Shown here piece after piece: positions 17,040 to 26,008 of a DNA stretch of 38,380 bases. The notes beneath the pieces were generated by a model, which did no database searches, had not been told where the DNA came from, and was given only the letters and a program-made list of their open reading frames with translations. Within the stretch, counting starts at the first letter, position 1, and the number at the start of each line of letters is the position of its first letter. The stretch spans positions 1 to 38,380 of the forward strand of contig CAZNFR010000031.1 of assembly GCA_964572225.1 (NCBI GenBank), written 5' to 3'. The translations under genes and the position numbers were made by a program. This DNA comes from CAZNFR01 sp964572225 (GTDB taxonomy: Bacteria > Bacteroidota > Bacteroidia > Bacteroidales > GCA-2748055).

Positions 17040-18200
17040 TCAGGGCACCATAAAAAATACGATGACAAGCATCACAGCCGCAACCACGGCTCCTCCCAGG
17101 AAGGCAAAATTTACTCCCCCCAACGCGAAAAAAAGTCCGGCGATCACAGGACCTGCCGTCTGACCTATCCGCAGAACCATCCCGTTAAGTGACATGAAAG
17201 CTGCGCGGTACTTCATGGGTGCCAATCCCACAAGCATAGTTTGAACATTGGGTATATTCACTCCCTGGGCGAAGCCAAAAATCAATGCAGGGATCAACAG
17301 TAAAGATTCCCGGGCCATCAATGGGAGAAGAAGCATAGAAAGGATATACAAAAGGTAAGAGATCTTCAACAGATCTCTCTGCCTGAACCTTTTGGCAAGC
17401 CTGCCCAGTTGTGAGGAGGTTATGGCGGTTGATACGGAGCTGGCCGACATGACCACACCGATCAAAAAGGCGCTTGAGGAAAAATTTTCCTTCATGATTA
17501 AAGGAAAATACGTAAGGTAGGAACCATACAAAATAATAAAGGTGAGAACATTCAGAAGAAACAGACTCAGGACCTCCATTCTTGATATGGATTTTAGGGT
17601 TTGTCTGAGATACTCACCAAATTTCTCTTCGGAACGAATCCGCGGAGTATCCAGTACAAAAAGAACCATCAATCCCGCCGGAATTGCCATTAAAGGAAAA
17701 TAAAACGGGAAGTTCCAGGCAATCATAGTTATGGCCCCCCCAATAAAAGGATAAGCAGCAGTTCCTATACTGAGAACGCTTGAATTCAGTCCCATGGCCG
17801 TGGGCCGTTGTTCCTTGGGGAAAATATCTCCGATCAGTGTGACATTAAGCGATCCCAATGAGGCACCTCCTATCCCCTGTAAAAACCGTAATGCAACCAA
17901 AGTAGAAAAATCGTTAGCCTGACTGCAGGCAAATCCGCTGACAGCAAATAAAAAAAGTGCAGGCACCAATATGGTTTTCCGCCCGAAACGATCGGCCAGT
18001 ATTCCCAACACCGGTGTGAGAAAGATCCCGGGCAGGGTAAAAGCCGTGATCAGTAATCCGATTTTTTTATAGTCGATATCAAAATGGTCTGCAATAGAAG
18101 GGAAAGCAGGGGTAATGCTGGCCACACCCATTACAGCCAGCAGGGTAACCGAAAAAATAATGTAAGTGTTCTTATTGCCTAAAACAGATTTGTAGGGCAT
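17040..18200 (-). CDS. MFS transporter (drug/metabolite efflux type)
   Basis: The product has about 386 residues with twelve hydrophobic segments and the MFS motif A after helix 2 (GILADRFGRKTI), followed by RFLQGIGGASLGSLNVTLIGDIFP for helices 4-5, typical of 12-TMS drug:H+ antiporters. The first in-frame ATG is at 18200; the longer frame begins with TTG at 18221, which I consider less likely. It is divergent from the GH63-like gene with about 160 bp between, and 102 bp lie between its stop and the start of the DUF2797 gene. The substrate cannot be inferred. Confidence 0.85.
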   Translation of the reverse strand: MPYKSVLGNKNTYIIFSVTLLAVMGVASITPAFPSIADHFDIDYKKIGLLITAFTLPGIFLTPVLGILADRFGRKTILVPALFLFAVSGFACSQANDFSTLVALRFLQGIGGASLGSLNVTLIGDIFPKEQRPTAMGLNSSVLSIGTAAYPFIGGAITMIAWNFPFYFPLMAIPAGLMVLFVLDTPRIRSEEKFGEYLRQTLKSISRMEVLSLFLLNVLTFIILYGSYLTYFPLIMKENFSSSAFLIGVVMSASSVSTAITSSQLGRLAKRFRQRDLLKISYLLYILSMLLLPLMARESLLLIPALIFGFAQGVNIPNVQTMLVGLAPMKYRAAFMSLNGMVLRIGQTAGPVIAGLFFALGGVNFAFLGGAVVAAVMLVIVFFMVP

Positions 18201-18307
18201 TCTTCTGTATTTGCCTTGCAAAGAAAGGAAAAATATCCTGTTAAAAGAATGGAATAATGCATGAACTGAATTCGAGGGCAGGTTTCAACCGGGAATTGGT
18301 AAAAAGG

Positions 18308-18339
18308 TTGACCAGGCAAGAATTTATTTCTTATTTTTA
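18308..18339 (+). promoter_or_regulatory. Possible promoter of the GH/sulfatase operon
   Basis: TTG at 18308-18310 and TATTTTTA at 18332-18339 are separated by 21 nt, 24 bp before the ATG of the GH63-like gene. The -7 element deviates from TAnnTTTG in its last base, so the assignment is weak. Confidence 0.35.
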
Positions 18340-18362
18340 GCCTCACTAAATGTTAACCAACC

Positions 18363-20297
18363 ATGAAATATCTGTATTTATTGCTCTTTTTTGGAATCAC
18401 AGCTTGTAATTCCGGTCCCCAAAGCACAGAAACAAACGATCCTTTGGAGGCCTATGAGAATCTCAAAAAAGAAATGTTGAGCGGGTGGAACACCTGGGAC
18501 AACCGGAGTATTCTGACCCACGTTCACCTTCCCGAAGGACTTGCCCTGATTGTTAAACTGGACAACCGCAGTTCCCGGGAGATACTGGAGCATGCTTTCA
18601 CCGGTAACAGGGTTCCGGGTAGCGAAAAGGTGGAAACTCGTGCCCATACAGGCGATGGTTCCTACTCGGATTTTATCCTTCACTGGAGAAATTTCGATAT
18701 TCGCGTGCAGACCGCAAGCACAGAGGAGGATCTGTACATCCGGATCATTGATATCGGGGAAGAAAGTCCTGATAATGAGTATATTCAGATAAAACATGAA
18801 TTTATATACGGGGATGAAGGGACCACCGGGATTATCGGGAATGATCTCTCGGCTGTTTCTGCAAATTCCCGTTTTTCGAGCTATTTCCTAACTCCAGGAT
18901 CGGAGATTTTAAGCCTGAAAACCATCAGCCTGGCCCTGAAAGATACCCTATACATTGTGAGTGGGAAAAGGTTGAATGAAAGATCCATTGATAAAATAAT
19001 GGAGGATAAGGAAGCGGAATGGAAAGAAAGCCTTTCCCGGTATGGAGAATATTCTGAAAGTTACAATGCCATCAGGAATGCAATGAACTGGACCGTGGTT
19101 TATGATCCGTTGAACGAAAGAGCGGTAATCCCCGTATCCCGCCCATGGTCATATGGATGGGGTAATTCCGGACCCGGAGGATGGGTGCAGTTTTGCTGGG
19201 ATAATTTTTTTGTTGCTTACATGCAGGCAATGGACAACAAAGATCTGGCTTTTAATGAAGCCATTCAGATGTGCAATTACATCGATGAACTGGGTTTCGT
19301 TCCCAACTTTGCAGGGCCGGGCGGACTCAGAAGCAGGGACCGTTCTCAGCCTCCGGTAGGATCCATCATGATTAAGGAAATCTATAAAATGCATCCGGAG
19401 AAATGGTTCCTTGAAAAAACCTTCGATCAATTGCTGAACTGGAATCGTTGGTGGAGTGAAAACCGGGATCAGGACGGACTTCTTGCATGGGGATCCAATC
19501 CCGCTGCCTCCCCTTCAGGCGATAAGAGAGAACTGCTTCAGAATAATTTCAAAGCAGCCAGTTTCGAATCCGGTCTGGATAACACACCCATGCACGACGG
19601 AGTTGAATTTGATACAACCATTCACATGCTAAAAATTGTTGATGTAGGTCTGACCAGCATGTATATTGCCGATTGTGATGCATTGGCAGAGATGGCCCTG
19701 GAAATTGGTCGCGAAAATGAAGCCGCAGAACTCACTGGGAGAGCCGGGTTTTACCGTGCAAACCTTAAGACGCTCTGGGATGAAGAAACGGGGTTGTTCC
19801 TCAACAAGCATACCGACACCGGAGAGCTTAGCAAACGTATTTCGCCAACCAATTTTCATCCCCTTCTGGCGAAGGCCGCTACACAGGAGCAGGCGGAAAG
19901 AATGATTAAGGAGCATTTTTATAATCCCGATGAGTTTTGGGGCGAATGGATCATGCCTTCCATTTCGCGTAATGACACAGCGTATACCGGTCAGGATTAC
20001 TGGAGAGGGAGCATCTGGGCCCCAATGAACTTTCTTGTTTATCTCGGATTCCGGAACTATGATCTGCCCGATGCCCGGAAAGACCTGAGCCGGAAGTCCT
20101 ATGAACTCCTTATGAAAGAATGGCTTGAAAGGGGATACATCCGTGAAAACTACCAGGCGGAAACCGGCGGAGCGCCTCCTTACCGCAGTGAGCATTTCTA
20201 TCACTGGGGTGCCTTACTTGGGATGATCAATATGATCGAGGAAGGATTCGTACCCCCGACCGAAAAAGCAATTTCAGAGATCCTCGGTAATAATTAA
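18363..20297 (+). CDS. GH63/MGH1-like (alpha/alpha)6-barrel glycoside hydrolase, lipoprotein
   Basis: The 644-residue protein has a lipoprotein signal (lipobox ITAC, Cys15), so it is probably anchored in the outer membrane. The N-terminal part (about 30-220) is beta-rich. From about residue 230 the pattern is an alpha-toroid of the trehalase/GH63 (MGH1-like) kind: PWSYGWGNSGPGG, WVQFCWDNFFVAYM (Trp279-Asp280), NWNRWWSENRDQDGLLAWGSN and YWRGSIWAPMNFLVYLG, ending in the EHFYHWGALLG strand. Related enzymes cleave alpha-glucosides, but the clan is broad and the linkage is unknown. It is the first gene of a tight operon (5 bp to the GH43 gene). Confidence 0.83.
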   Translation: MKYLYLLLFFGITACNSGPQSTETNDPLEAYENLKKEMLSGWNTWDNRSILTHVHLPEGLALIVKLDNRSSREILEHAFTGNRVPGSEKVETRAHTGDGSYSDFILHWRNFDIRVQTASTEEDLYIRIIDIGEESPDNEYIQIKHEFIYGDEGTTGIIGNDLSAVSANSRFSSYFLTPGSEILSLKTISLALKDTLYIVSGKRLNERSIDKIMEDKEAEWKESLSRYGEYSESYNAIRNAMNWTVVYDPLNERAVIPVSRPWSYGWGNSGPGGWVQFCWDNFFVAYMQAMDNKDLAFNEAIQMCNYIDELGFVPNFAGPGGLRSRDRSQPPVGSIMIKEIYKMHPEKWFLEKTFDQLLNWNRWWSENRDQDGLLAWGSNPAASPSGDKRELLQNNFKAASFESGLDNTPMHDGVEFDTTIHMLKIVDVGLTSMYIADCDALAEMALEIGRENEAAELTGRAGFYRANLKTLWDEETGLFLNKHTDTGELSKRISPTNFHPLLAKAATQEQAERMIKEHFYNPDEFWGEWIMPSISRNDTAYTGQDYWRGSIWAPMNFLVYLGFRNYDLPDARKDLSRKSYELLMKEWLERGYIRENYQAETGGAPPYRSEHFYHWGALLGMINMIEEGFVPPTEKAISEILGNN

Positions 20298-20302
20298 GAT
20301 CT

Positions 20303-22003
20303 ATGGAAAAAACAAGCATTTTGAGTAGAGCCTCCCAGTCACTTCAGACAAAGAATAAGGGTCCCGGAAGAGTCTGTTTAATCCTTTTTCTGGGTTTTTC
20401 GCTCTTGTACTCATGCAACAGTCCCAGTCCCGAGATTGACTTCACTCCACATGAATTCATTTCGGACCTTAGCTATTCTAATCCGGTAATCAGAGGCTTT
20501 GCTCCGGATCCCTCCATCTGTAAGGTTGGGAATGACTATTACGTGGTTACCAGCAGTTTTGAGTTTTTTCCGGGGGTTCCCATATTTCATTCCACAGACC
20601 TTGTAAACTGGAAACAGATCGGAAATGTGCTGGACCGGCCTTCGCAACTTTCACTGACAGATGTGAATTTTTCCGGGGGAATCTGGGCTCCGACCCTAAG
20701 GTATCATGAAGGTATCTATTATATGATCACCACCCTGATGCATGAAGGCCGGAATTTCCTGGTTACGGCCGAAAATCCTGCAGGGCCCTGGTCTGAACCC
20801 ATTTTTATAGAGCAACAAAACATTGATCCTTCCCTGTTTTTTGATGAAGATGGAACGGTTTATTACACAGGGACTGCACCATGGGGAGAAAATGAAGGTG
20901 AGGGTGTCTACCAGGCAGAAATTGATCCCTCAACCGGAAAGTTACTCACAGATTATAAGAAGATATGGGATGGAACCGGAGGACGTTATCCTGAAGGACC
21001 TCATCTCTACAAAATAGGAGATTGGTATTACCTCATGATCTCCGAAGGAGGAACCGAAACCGGACATATGGTTGTTATCTCCCGGAGCAGGGATCCCTGG
21101 GGCCCATTTGAAGAATGTCCGCGGAATCCCATTCTCACCAACCGAAACGAACCCTTTAGTAACCCTGTCCAAAATTCGGGTCATGCCGAGCTTGTCATGG
21201 ATGATTCGGGAAAATGGTGGATGATCCATCTCGCAGTCAGGAATGTTAACAAGCATCATCACCTGGGAAGGGAGACCTTTTTGCTGCCGGTCGACTGGGA
21301 TGAAGAGGGATGGCCTGTGGTAAACCGGAACGGAGTATCCTATCTTGAAATTCAAGCCAAGTCGCCAGGAACACAAAACCTGGAAAATCCCTATGGAAAA
21401 TATGATTTTACTTCCAACCAAAAGGGTCCAGAATGGAATTATCTCCGGAATCCCGATATGAGCAATTATTTCCAGGATGAGGAAAACGGAATGCTTTGGC
21501 TTACGGGAAATGAACTTAGCTTGTCGAAAAAAGGATCGCCTGCTCTTACCGGGATCAGACAAAAGGACTTTAAGGTCGAGCTGACCAGCAGGCTTGAATT
21601 TCAACCTGAAAACGAAGGGGAAGAGGCCGGAATTACCGTTTTCATGAACGAGGATCATCACTATTTGATCGGGATGATAAGAAAAAACGGACGGGTATAC
21701 GTCCGGACCGGATTCAGGATAGGTGAGATCCTCCATGAAATTTATTCGGAACCGGTGTCCGACAAAGCGGTATACCTGAAAATCGTTGCCGATCAGGAAT
21801 ATTATGCTTTCTCTTTTTCCGGTGATGGTGAAAATTGGACAACCCTGGGAAAAAACCATGCTCGATATCTTTCTTCCGAGACTGCTGTCACTTTCACCGG
21901 GGTTTACCTGGGAATGTATGCCACGGGAAACGGAAAAATATCGGTCACACCTGCAGGTTTCGATTTCTTTGATTACAGGGCAGGCGACCAAGTTGTTAAT
22001 TAA
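20303..22003 (+). CDS. GH43 family glycosidase (xylosidase/arabinofuranosidase type), lipoprotein
   Basis: The 566-residue protein has an N-terminal lipobox (LYSC, Cys38) after an unusually long n-region. Residues about 56-340 form the GH43 five-bladed propeller. YSNPVIRGFAPDPSIC gives the catalytic base Asp69, NIDPSLFFDEDG the pKa-modulating Asp175, and YPEGPHLYK the general acid Glu231. The segment VVTSSFEFFPGVPIFHSTDLVNW is typical of subfamilies acting on beta-xylosides and alpha-arabinosides. A C-terminal beta-sandwich (about 375-560) corresponds to the extra domain common in these subfamilies. It lies 5 bp after the GH63-like gene and 14 bp before the first sulfatase gene. Confidence 0.92.
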   Translation: MEKTSILSRASQSLQTKNKGPGRVCLILFLGFSLLYSCNSPSPEIDFTPHEFISDLSYSNPVIRGFAPDPSICKVGNDYYVVTSSFEFFPGVPIFHSTDLVNWKQIGNVLDRPSQLSLTDVNFSGGIWAPTLRYHEGIYYMITTLMHEGRNFLVTAENPAGPWSEPIFIEQQNIDPSLFFDEDGTVYYTGTAPWGENEGEGVYQAEIDPSTGKLLTDYKKIWDGTGGRYPEGPHLYKIGDWYYLMISEGGTETGHMVVISRSRDPWGPFEECPRNPILTNRNEPFSNPVQNSGHAELVMDDSGKWWMIHLAVRNVNKHHHLGRETFLLPVDWDEEGWPVVNRNGVSYLEIQAKSPGTQNLENPYGKYDFTSNQKGPEWNYLRNPDMSNYFQDEENGMLWLTGNELSLSKKGSPALTGIRQKDFKVELTSRLEFQPENEGEEAGITVFMNEDHHYLIGMIRKNGRVYVRTGFRIGEILHEIYSEPVSDKAVYLKIVADQEYYAFSFSGDGENWTTLGKNHARYLSSETAVTFTGVYLGMYATGNGKISVTPAGFDFFDYRAGDQVVN

Positions 22004-22017
22004 AAAGCAATGCAATC

Positions 22018-23535
22018 ATGAGATCCGGTTCCTTAAAAACACTGGGATATGTATCCACTATCTGTCTTGCCTCTGTGTCATGCGGACCCAGGGAGGAAGA
22101 AGGAAAAAAGATTCCTCATAATCCAAATATCGTATTCATCCTGATCGATGATCTGGGCTACTATGATCTCGGTTATACGGGATCCGGGTTTTATGAGACC
22201 CCCAATATCGACAAACTGGCGGATCAGGGAGCATTTTTCACTAATTTTTACTCAGCTTCAGCGGTATGCTCCCCCACGAGAGCCTCCATTATGACCGGCA
22301 AACATCCGGCCCGGATAGGGATCACCGACTGGGTCGGTCCGGATGAATGGCATCGAAAAGGACCCTTAAAAACCCCTGAAACCCTCGAATTTATCGATCC
22401 TGATGACACCACCCTGGCCGAATACCTCGGTGCAAGAGGCTATCAAAGTCTTTATCTTGGAAAATGGCATCTGGGAAAGGATGAACATTATCCGGATCAC
22501 CACGGCTTTGATCGGATGACCGGGGTGAGCAGTGCGGGAGCTCCTCCCTCCTATTTCTATCCTTACACCCGGCAGAACTGGGCAGGGACAGGTTGGCCCG
22601 TAAGTCTTGAAGATCTTATTCCCGGGGGCAAAGAAGGTGAATATCTTACCGACCGGCTCACGGATGAAGCCCTTGAATTTATGGAGGAAAATGCCGGAAA
22701 GGGACCTTTCTTTCTTTTTCTTGCCCATTACGGGGTGCACAAACCCTTTGAGGCTCCCGACAGCCTGTTAGAAAAATACCGCCGGAAGGCAGAAAGGATG
22801 TATGGAGAAGAGGAAGACAGCCTTTCAGCAGAAAAAAACGGAAGTTATAACCGGACCCGGCAATCTCATCCCGTTTATGCAGCTATGATCGAAAGCATTG
22901 ATCAAAGTACGGGAAGGATCATGGAGAAAATAAGGGATCTGGGAATTGAAAGAAATACCATCCTGGTGTTTACCTCGGATAACGGCGGACTCTCAACCTA
23001 TGCTTTTCCTCTTCCCGGGGAGGAGGTGGATGCGAATGCCATTGCAACCTCCAATTATCCATTAAGGGCAGGGAAGGGCTGGTATTATGAAGGAGGGATA
23101 AGGATTCCGACCATAATCTCCTGGCCGGGGGTCATTGCCGACAGCCTTACCATTTCCACTCCCCTTACCACCCAGGATTTTTACCCCACCCTTGCCCGAC
23201 TTACCGGAAATGAATTTAGTTCCGAAATACAGTTGGACGGGATCAATTTTTCCTGTCTCCTGCTGAACGAAAAAGATCATAATGACCGTGATTTGGTCTA
23301 CTGGCATTATCCTCACTACCATAATTCGGGTCAAAATCCGGTTTCGGCGATCCGGAATGAAAGATACAAGTTAATCTATCATTATGAGGACGGAAAAGCG
23401 GAACTGTATGATCTCATCCTGGATGAAGGGGAAACCCGGGATATTTCGGAAAAGAAACCGGAAGTGAGGGATGAGCTTCTTAAACAACTTGAAAACTGGA
23501 AACAAAATTTACATCTTAAGATACACAGTCCATGA
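22018..23535 (+). CDS. Family S1 sulfatase, lipoprotein (first of pair)
   Basis: The 505-residue protein is an alkaline-phosphatase-fold sulfatase. Its signature is VCSPTRASIMTGKHPARIG, in which Cys84 (C-x-P-x-R) would be converted to formylglycine. Metal ligands Asp44-Asp45 are in ILIDDLGYYD, and FTSDNGG supplies the later Asp-Asn pair. A lipobox (SVSC, Cys22) predicts outer-membrane anchoring. The C-terminal part ends in the usual YKLIYHYEDGKAELYDL region. Such enzymes remove sulfate esters from glycans before or during glycoside hydrolysis. No formylglycine-generating enzyme or anaerobic maturase is seen here, so maturation must depend on a gene elsewhere. It overlaps the next sulfatase gene by 4 bp. 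Confidence 0.94.
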   Translation: MRSGSLKTLGYVSTICLASVSCGPREEEGKKIPHNPNIVFILIDDLGYYDLGYTGSGFYETPNIDKLADQGAFFTNFYSASAVCSPTRASIMTGKHPARIGITDWVGPDEWHRKGPLKTPETLEFIDPDDTTLAEYLGARGYQSLYLGKWHLGKDEHYPDHHGFDRMTGVSSAGAPPSYFYPYTRQNWAGTGWPVSLEDLIPGGKEGEYLTDRLTDEALEFMEENAGKGPFFLFLAHYGVHKPFEAPDSLLEKYRRKAERMYGEEEDSLSAEKNGSYNRTRQSHPVYAAMIESIDQSTGRIMEKIRDLGIERNTILVFTSDNGGLSTYAFPLPGEEVDANAIATSNYPLRAGKGWYYEGGIRIPTIISWPGVIADSLTISTPLTTQDFYPTLARLTGNEFSSEIQLDGINFSCLLLNEKDHNDRDLVYWHYPHYHNSGQNPVSAIRNERYKLIYHYEDGKAELYDLILDEGETRDISEKKPEVRDELLKQLENWKQNLHLKIHSP

Positions 23536-25085
23536 AAAACCGAATTGGTATTTCCCTGTTGTTGCCGGCAGTGGCAATGAGTGTTACATCCTGCACTACA
23601 AAAGAATCGTCGAATTTGAAGAATCCCAATATCCTGCTGATCCTGGCCGATGATCTGGGTTTCTCGGACATTGGCTGCTTTGGAAGCGAAGTATCCACCC
23701 CAAATCTTGACAGTCTGGCCGAAAAAGGGATCCGCTTCACCAACATTCACAATACTTCGAAGTGCTTTCCTTCGAGGGCAAGTCTGCTTACCGGACTTTA
23801 TGCCCAGCAATGCAATTACGGAACCGGATTCAATTCACCCCTTGAAAATGCCGTGACTCTTGGAAAAGTTTTGCGGGAGGCCGGCTACAGAACGCTGTGG
23901 GCCGGAAAGCATCACGGACTCGAAAATCCTGTTACCCGGGGTTTCGACCGGTATTACGGACTCAAGGACGGGGCTGCCAATTATTTCAATCCCGGTGAGC
24001 AAAGGCCGGGAGAACCCATGCCTGCCCAGAAACGACCTGACCGGCAATGGTGCATTGACAGTGTGATGTATGCACCTTATACTCCGGAAGAAAAAGATTT
24101 CTATGCAACCGATTACTTCACTCATTATGCCCTTGGATGGCTCGAGGAATACCGGAATGAGGATAAACCCTGGTTCCTTTACATGGCCTATACGGCACCT
24201 CACGATCCACTGCAGGCCTGGCCGGAGGATATTGCAAAATATCGTGGTAAATACCGGGATGGGTATGAAGGGATCAGAAAAGCGCGGTATGAAAAACAAC
24301 TGGCAACGGGTCTGATCGATGAAACCTACAAACTTTCCAAACCTGAATATGATAGCTGGAGTGAAATGGACGATTCGGCCAGAGACGAAGCCGACCTGAA
24401 AATGGCAGTGTATGCGGCCATGATCGACCGGCTTGACTGGAACATCGGTAGAATTCTTGAAAAGATCGGGGAAATGGGAGAGGAAGAGAACACCCTCATC
24501 ATTTTTGCCTCGGATAACGGAGCCTCGGCCGAAGTGGTGAATATTCCGGGTACCGGTCCCATCGGAAGCATGGGCAGGTGGACCTCTCTGGGACCCGACT
24601 GGGCCAACGTGGGTAACACCCCTTTTCGCTATTACAAAAATTACAGCTATGAAGGAGGTATCCGTACACCCATGATCGTTTACTGGCCCAAAGGAGTTGA
24701 AAATCCCGGCAGGGTAAGTCATTTTCCAGGACACCTGATGGATTTTATGGCTACTTTTCTTGACATTACCGGTGCCGTATATCCCGAAGAGCACAGGGGT
24801 GATTTTGTATATCCCCCCGAGGGTCAGAGTCTTCTTCCGGTTTTCCGGAATGAAGAAATCACCCGCCAGGGACCCATATTCTGGAACTGGAGTGATGGTT
24901 CTGCCCTGCTTTCCGATTCAATGAAAATTGTGAAAGAAGGGCTGGAAAGCGATTGGGAATTGTATAATATGCACAGCGATCCCACCGAAACCAATAATCT
25001 TGCCAACGATCTCCCGGAAAGAGTAAAAGAGATGAACGAACAATACGAAAACTGGAAAACCCGGGTAGGCATAGAAGCGAAATAG
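23532..25085 (+). CDS. Family S1 sulfatase, lipoprotein (second of pair)
   Basis: The 517-residue S1 sulfatase has lipobox SVTSC (Cys21), metal ligands Asp40-Asp41 in LILADDLGFSDIG, and the formylglycine site Cys78 in KCFPSRASLLTG. ASDNGAS carries the second metal-binding pair. It is clearly divergent from the preceding sulfatase: CFPSR replaces CSPTR and the inserts differ. The two probably act on different sulfate positions of one glycan. The 4-bp ATGA overlap points to translational coupling. A hairpin terminator candidate begins shortly after the stop. Confidence 0.94.
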   Translation: MKNRIGISLLLPAVAMSVTSCTTKESSNLKNPNILLILADDLGFSDIGCFGSEVSTPNLDSLAEKGIRFTNIHNTSKCFPSRASLLTGLYAQQCNYGTGFNSPLENAVTLGKVLREAGYRTLWAGKHHGLENPVTRGFDRYYGLKDGAANYFNPGEQRPGEPMPAQKRPDRQWCIDSVMYAPYTPEEKDFYATDYFTHYALGWLEEYRNEDKPWFLYMAYTAPHDPLQAWPEDIAKYRGKYRDGYEGIRKARYEKQLATGLIDETYKLSKPEYDSWSEMDDSARDEADLKMAVYAAMIDRLDWNIGRILEKIGEMGEEENTLIIFASDNGASAEVVNIPGTGPIGSMGRWTSLGPDWANVGNTPFRYYKNYSYEGGIRTPMIVYWPKGVENPGRVSHFPGHLMDFMATFLDITGAVYPEEHRGDFVYPPEGQSLLPVFRNEEITRQGPIFWNWSDGSALLSDSMKIVKEGLESDWELYNMHSDPTETNNLANDLPERVKEMNEQYENWKTRVGIEAK

Positions 25086-25098
25086 AAAATTTTTCCTC

Positions 25099-25153
25099 AA
25101 AAATAACGGCAATATTAACGGCATTAATAACGGCATTAATGCCGTTATTTTTT
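25099..25153. terminator. Perfect palindrome with T run, terminator of the GH/sulfatase operon
   Basis: Bases 25126-25149 form a perfect 24-bp palindrome: a 10-bp stem (AATAACGGCA) with loop TTAA, followed by TTTT. The repeat AACGGC occurs three times upstream, so 25099-25110 can pair with 25141-25152 as an alternative. It sits 13-40 bp after the second sulfatase stop. Confidence 0.65.
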
Positions 25154-25200
25154 AGTCATAGTAAATTGGTATTCAATTATTTACAATTTCCATTATGTCT

Positions 25201-25265
25201 CAATTCTCACCCTATTCACCCCCCTCAATCCCCATTCATCCCCCTCAATCCCCCTTCACTCCCCC
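25201..25265. repeat. C-rich (minus strand G-rich) 20-bp-period intergenic repeat
   Basis: Two 20-bp units at 25221-25240 and 25241-25260 match in 17 of 20 positions, with a partial unit before them. The minus strand carries several runs of four or more G. Part of it (GGGGGGTGAAT followed by GGGTGA, read on the minus strand) recurs on the plus strand at 36632-36648. Confidence 0.55.
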
Positions 25266-25276
25266 AAAAATTTTAC

Positions 25277-25333
25277 TACTATGTATTGCATAGTACCAAT
25301 ATATTTTTATATCTTTGTCACGAAATGGTACTA
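25277..25333 (+). promoter_or_regulatory. Promoter of the PadR/PspC operon inside two inverted repeats
   Basis: A -7 element TATCTTTG (TAnnTTTG) lies at 25310-25317, with TTG at 25286-25288 (21-nt gap). TACTATG-TATTG-CATAGTA at 25277-25295 is a 7-bp inverted repeat over the -33 region. TAGTACCA at 25291-25298 and TGGTACTA at 25326-25333 form a second, wider inverted repeat that brackets the -7 element. The arrangement suits repression by the PadR protein encoded downstream. Confidence 0.6.
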
Positions 25334-25354
25334 AATTGTTTTATGTTCTTAGAA

Positions 25355-25648
25355 ATGAAAATATCTTTTATTTACATAGTATTATCAGTACTGCTGCTGG
25401 CGGTCATAATTCCCCTCAGTTCAGGCGGTACTGATCAAAAGGAAGGAAAGACCCAGGTGGTGAAATATCAGTTGGTCAGGCCTTCTTTTGGAAACAACTA
25501 CGGACTCTTTCCCGGGACACCCATACAAAAGTCAGGTTCCGGGGACAGTTTCCAGGAAACTCCCATGGAGTTTGAAGAATGGATGAAAGCTCCTGAAAAC
25601 TGGAAAGCAAAAGAGGAAAGTGGAATTCTTAAAAATGCAAACTTTTAA
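25355..25648 (+). CDS. Small membrane-anchored or secreted protein, function unknown
   Basis: A 97-residue protein begins at the ATG at 25355 (MKISFIYIV). The open frame extends upstream, but those codons cross the C-rich repeat and promoter and are not coding. An N-terminal hydrophobic segment (about 4-21) could be a signal anchor. The rest is soluble and polar, with GNNYGLFPGTP and EFEEWMKAPENWKAKEE. It lies 15 bp upstream of the PadR gene and behind the same promoter, so it is probably co-transcribed with padR and pspC. I recognise no family. Confidence 0.6.
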   Translation: MKISFIYIVLSVLLLAVIIPLSSGGTDQKEGKTQVVKYQLVRPSFGNNYGLFPGTPIQKSGSGDSFQETPMEFEEWMKAPENWKAKEESGILKNANF

Positions 25649-25663
25649 CATAAATTTAGTTGT

Positions 25664-25993
25664 ATGAATGTAGAAAATTCAAAAGCTCAAATGCGGAAAG
25701 GCATTCTTGAATATTGTATCCTGCTTACACTTTCACGAAAGGATGCCTATGCAACTGATATCATAAATCAGTTGAAGGAAGCGAAGCTAATCGTGGTGGA
25801 GGGCACTTTGTACCCTTTGCTCACGCGTCAGAAAAATGCAGGTCTCTTAAGCTACCGATGGGAGGAATCTACTCAGGGTCCCCCGCGGAAGTACTACACC
25901 ATAACCGAGTTGGGCAGGACCTATCTGAAGGAACTGGATAAATCCTGGGCCGAGCTTGTGAAATCCATTGAATCAATCAAAAAAAGCAAATAA
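25664..25993 (+). CDS. PadR family transcriptional regulator
   Basis: The 109-residue protein is a PadR winged helix: MRKGILEYCILLTLSRKDAYATDII at the start, VVEGTLYPLLTRQKNAGLLSYRW for the recognition and wing region, and RKYYTITELGRTYLKEL at the end. It is of the short PadR class (one dimerisation helix). It lies 15 bp before the PspC gene, a common Bacteroidota and Firmicutes pairing in which PadR represses the operon in response to envelope stress or a ligand. The inverted repeats at 25277-25333 are probable binding sites. Confidence 0.92.
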   Translation: MNVENSKAQMRKGILEYCILLTLSRKDAYATDIINQLKEAKLIVVEGTLYPLLTRQKNAGLLSYRWEESTQGPPRKYYTITELGRTYLKELDKSWAELVKSIESIKKSK

Positions 25994-26008
25994 AAAAAAC
26001 GGTATACA

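Noticed and set aside
18307..18314. GTTGACCA before the GH63-like gene as a third copy of the sorting-cassette box
   Set aside because: The second TTGAC repeat 21 bp away is missing and the element overlaps the -33 position instead of preceding it.
20942..22015. Long minus-strand open frame (357 codons) opposite the GH43 gene
   Set aside because: It lies entirely antisense to a well-supported GH43 gene and its translation has no domain or signal pattern, so it is a shadow of codon bias.
23835..24794. Minus-strand open frame (319 codons) opposite the second sulfatase
   Set aside because: Antisense to a sulfatase with intact motifs; the composition is His/Ile/Phe-rich and not protein-like.
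18363..25085. Classical polysaccharide utilisation locus with SusC/SusD
   Set aside because: No TonB-dependent receptor or SusD-like gene is present in the window.
25139..25354. N-terminal extension of the 97-residue protein before PadR
   Set aside because: These codons cross a terminator, the C-rich repeat and a good promoter, and give a Pro/Ser/His-rich stretch; the ATG at 25355 gives a normal membrane anchor.
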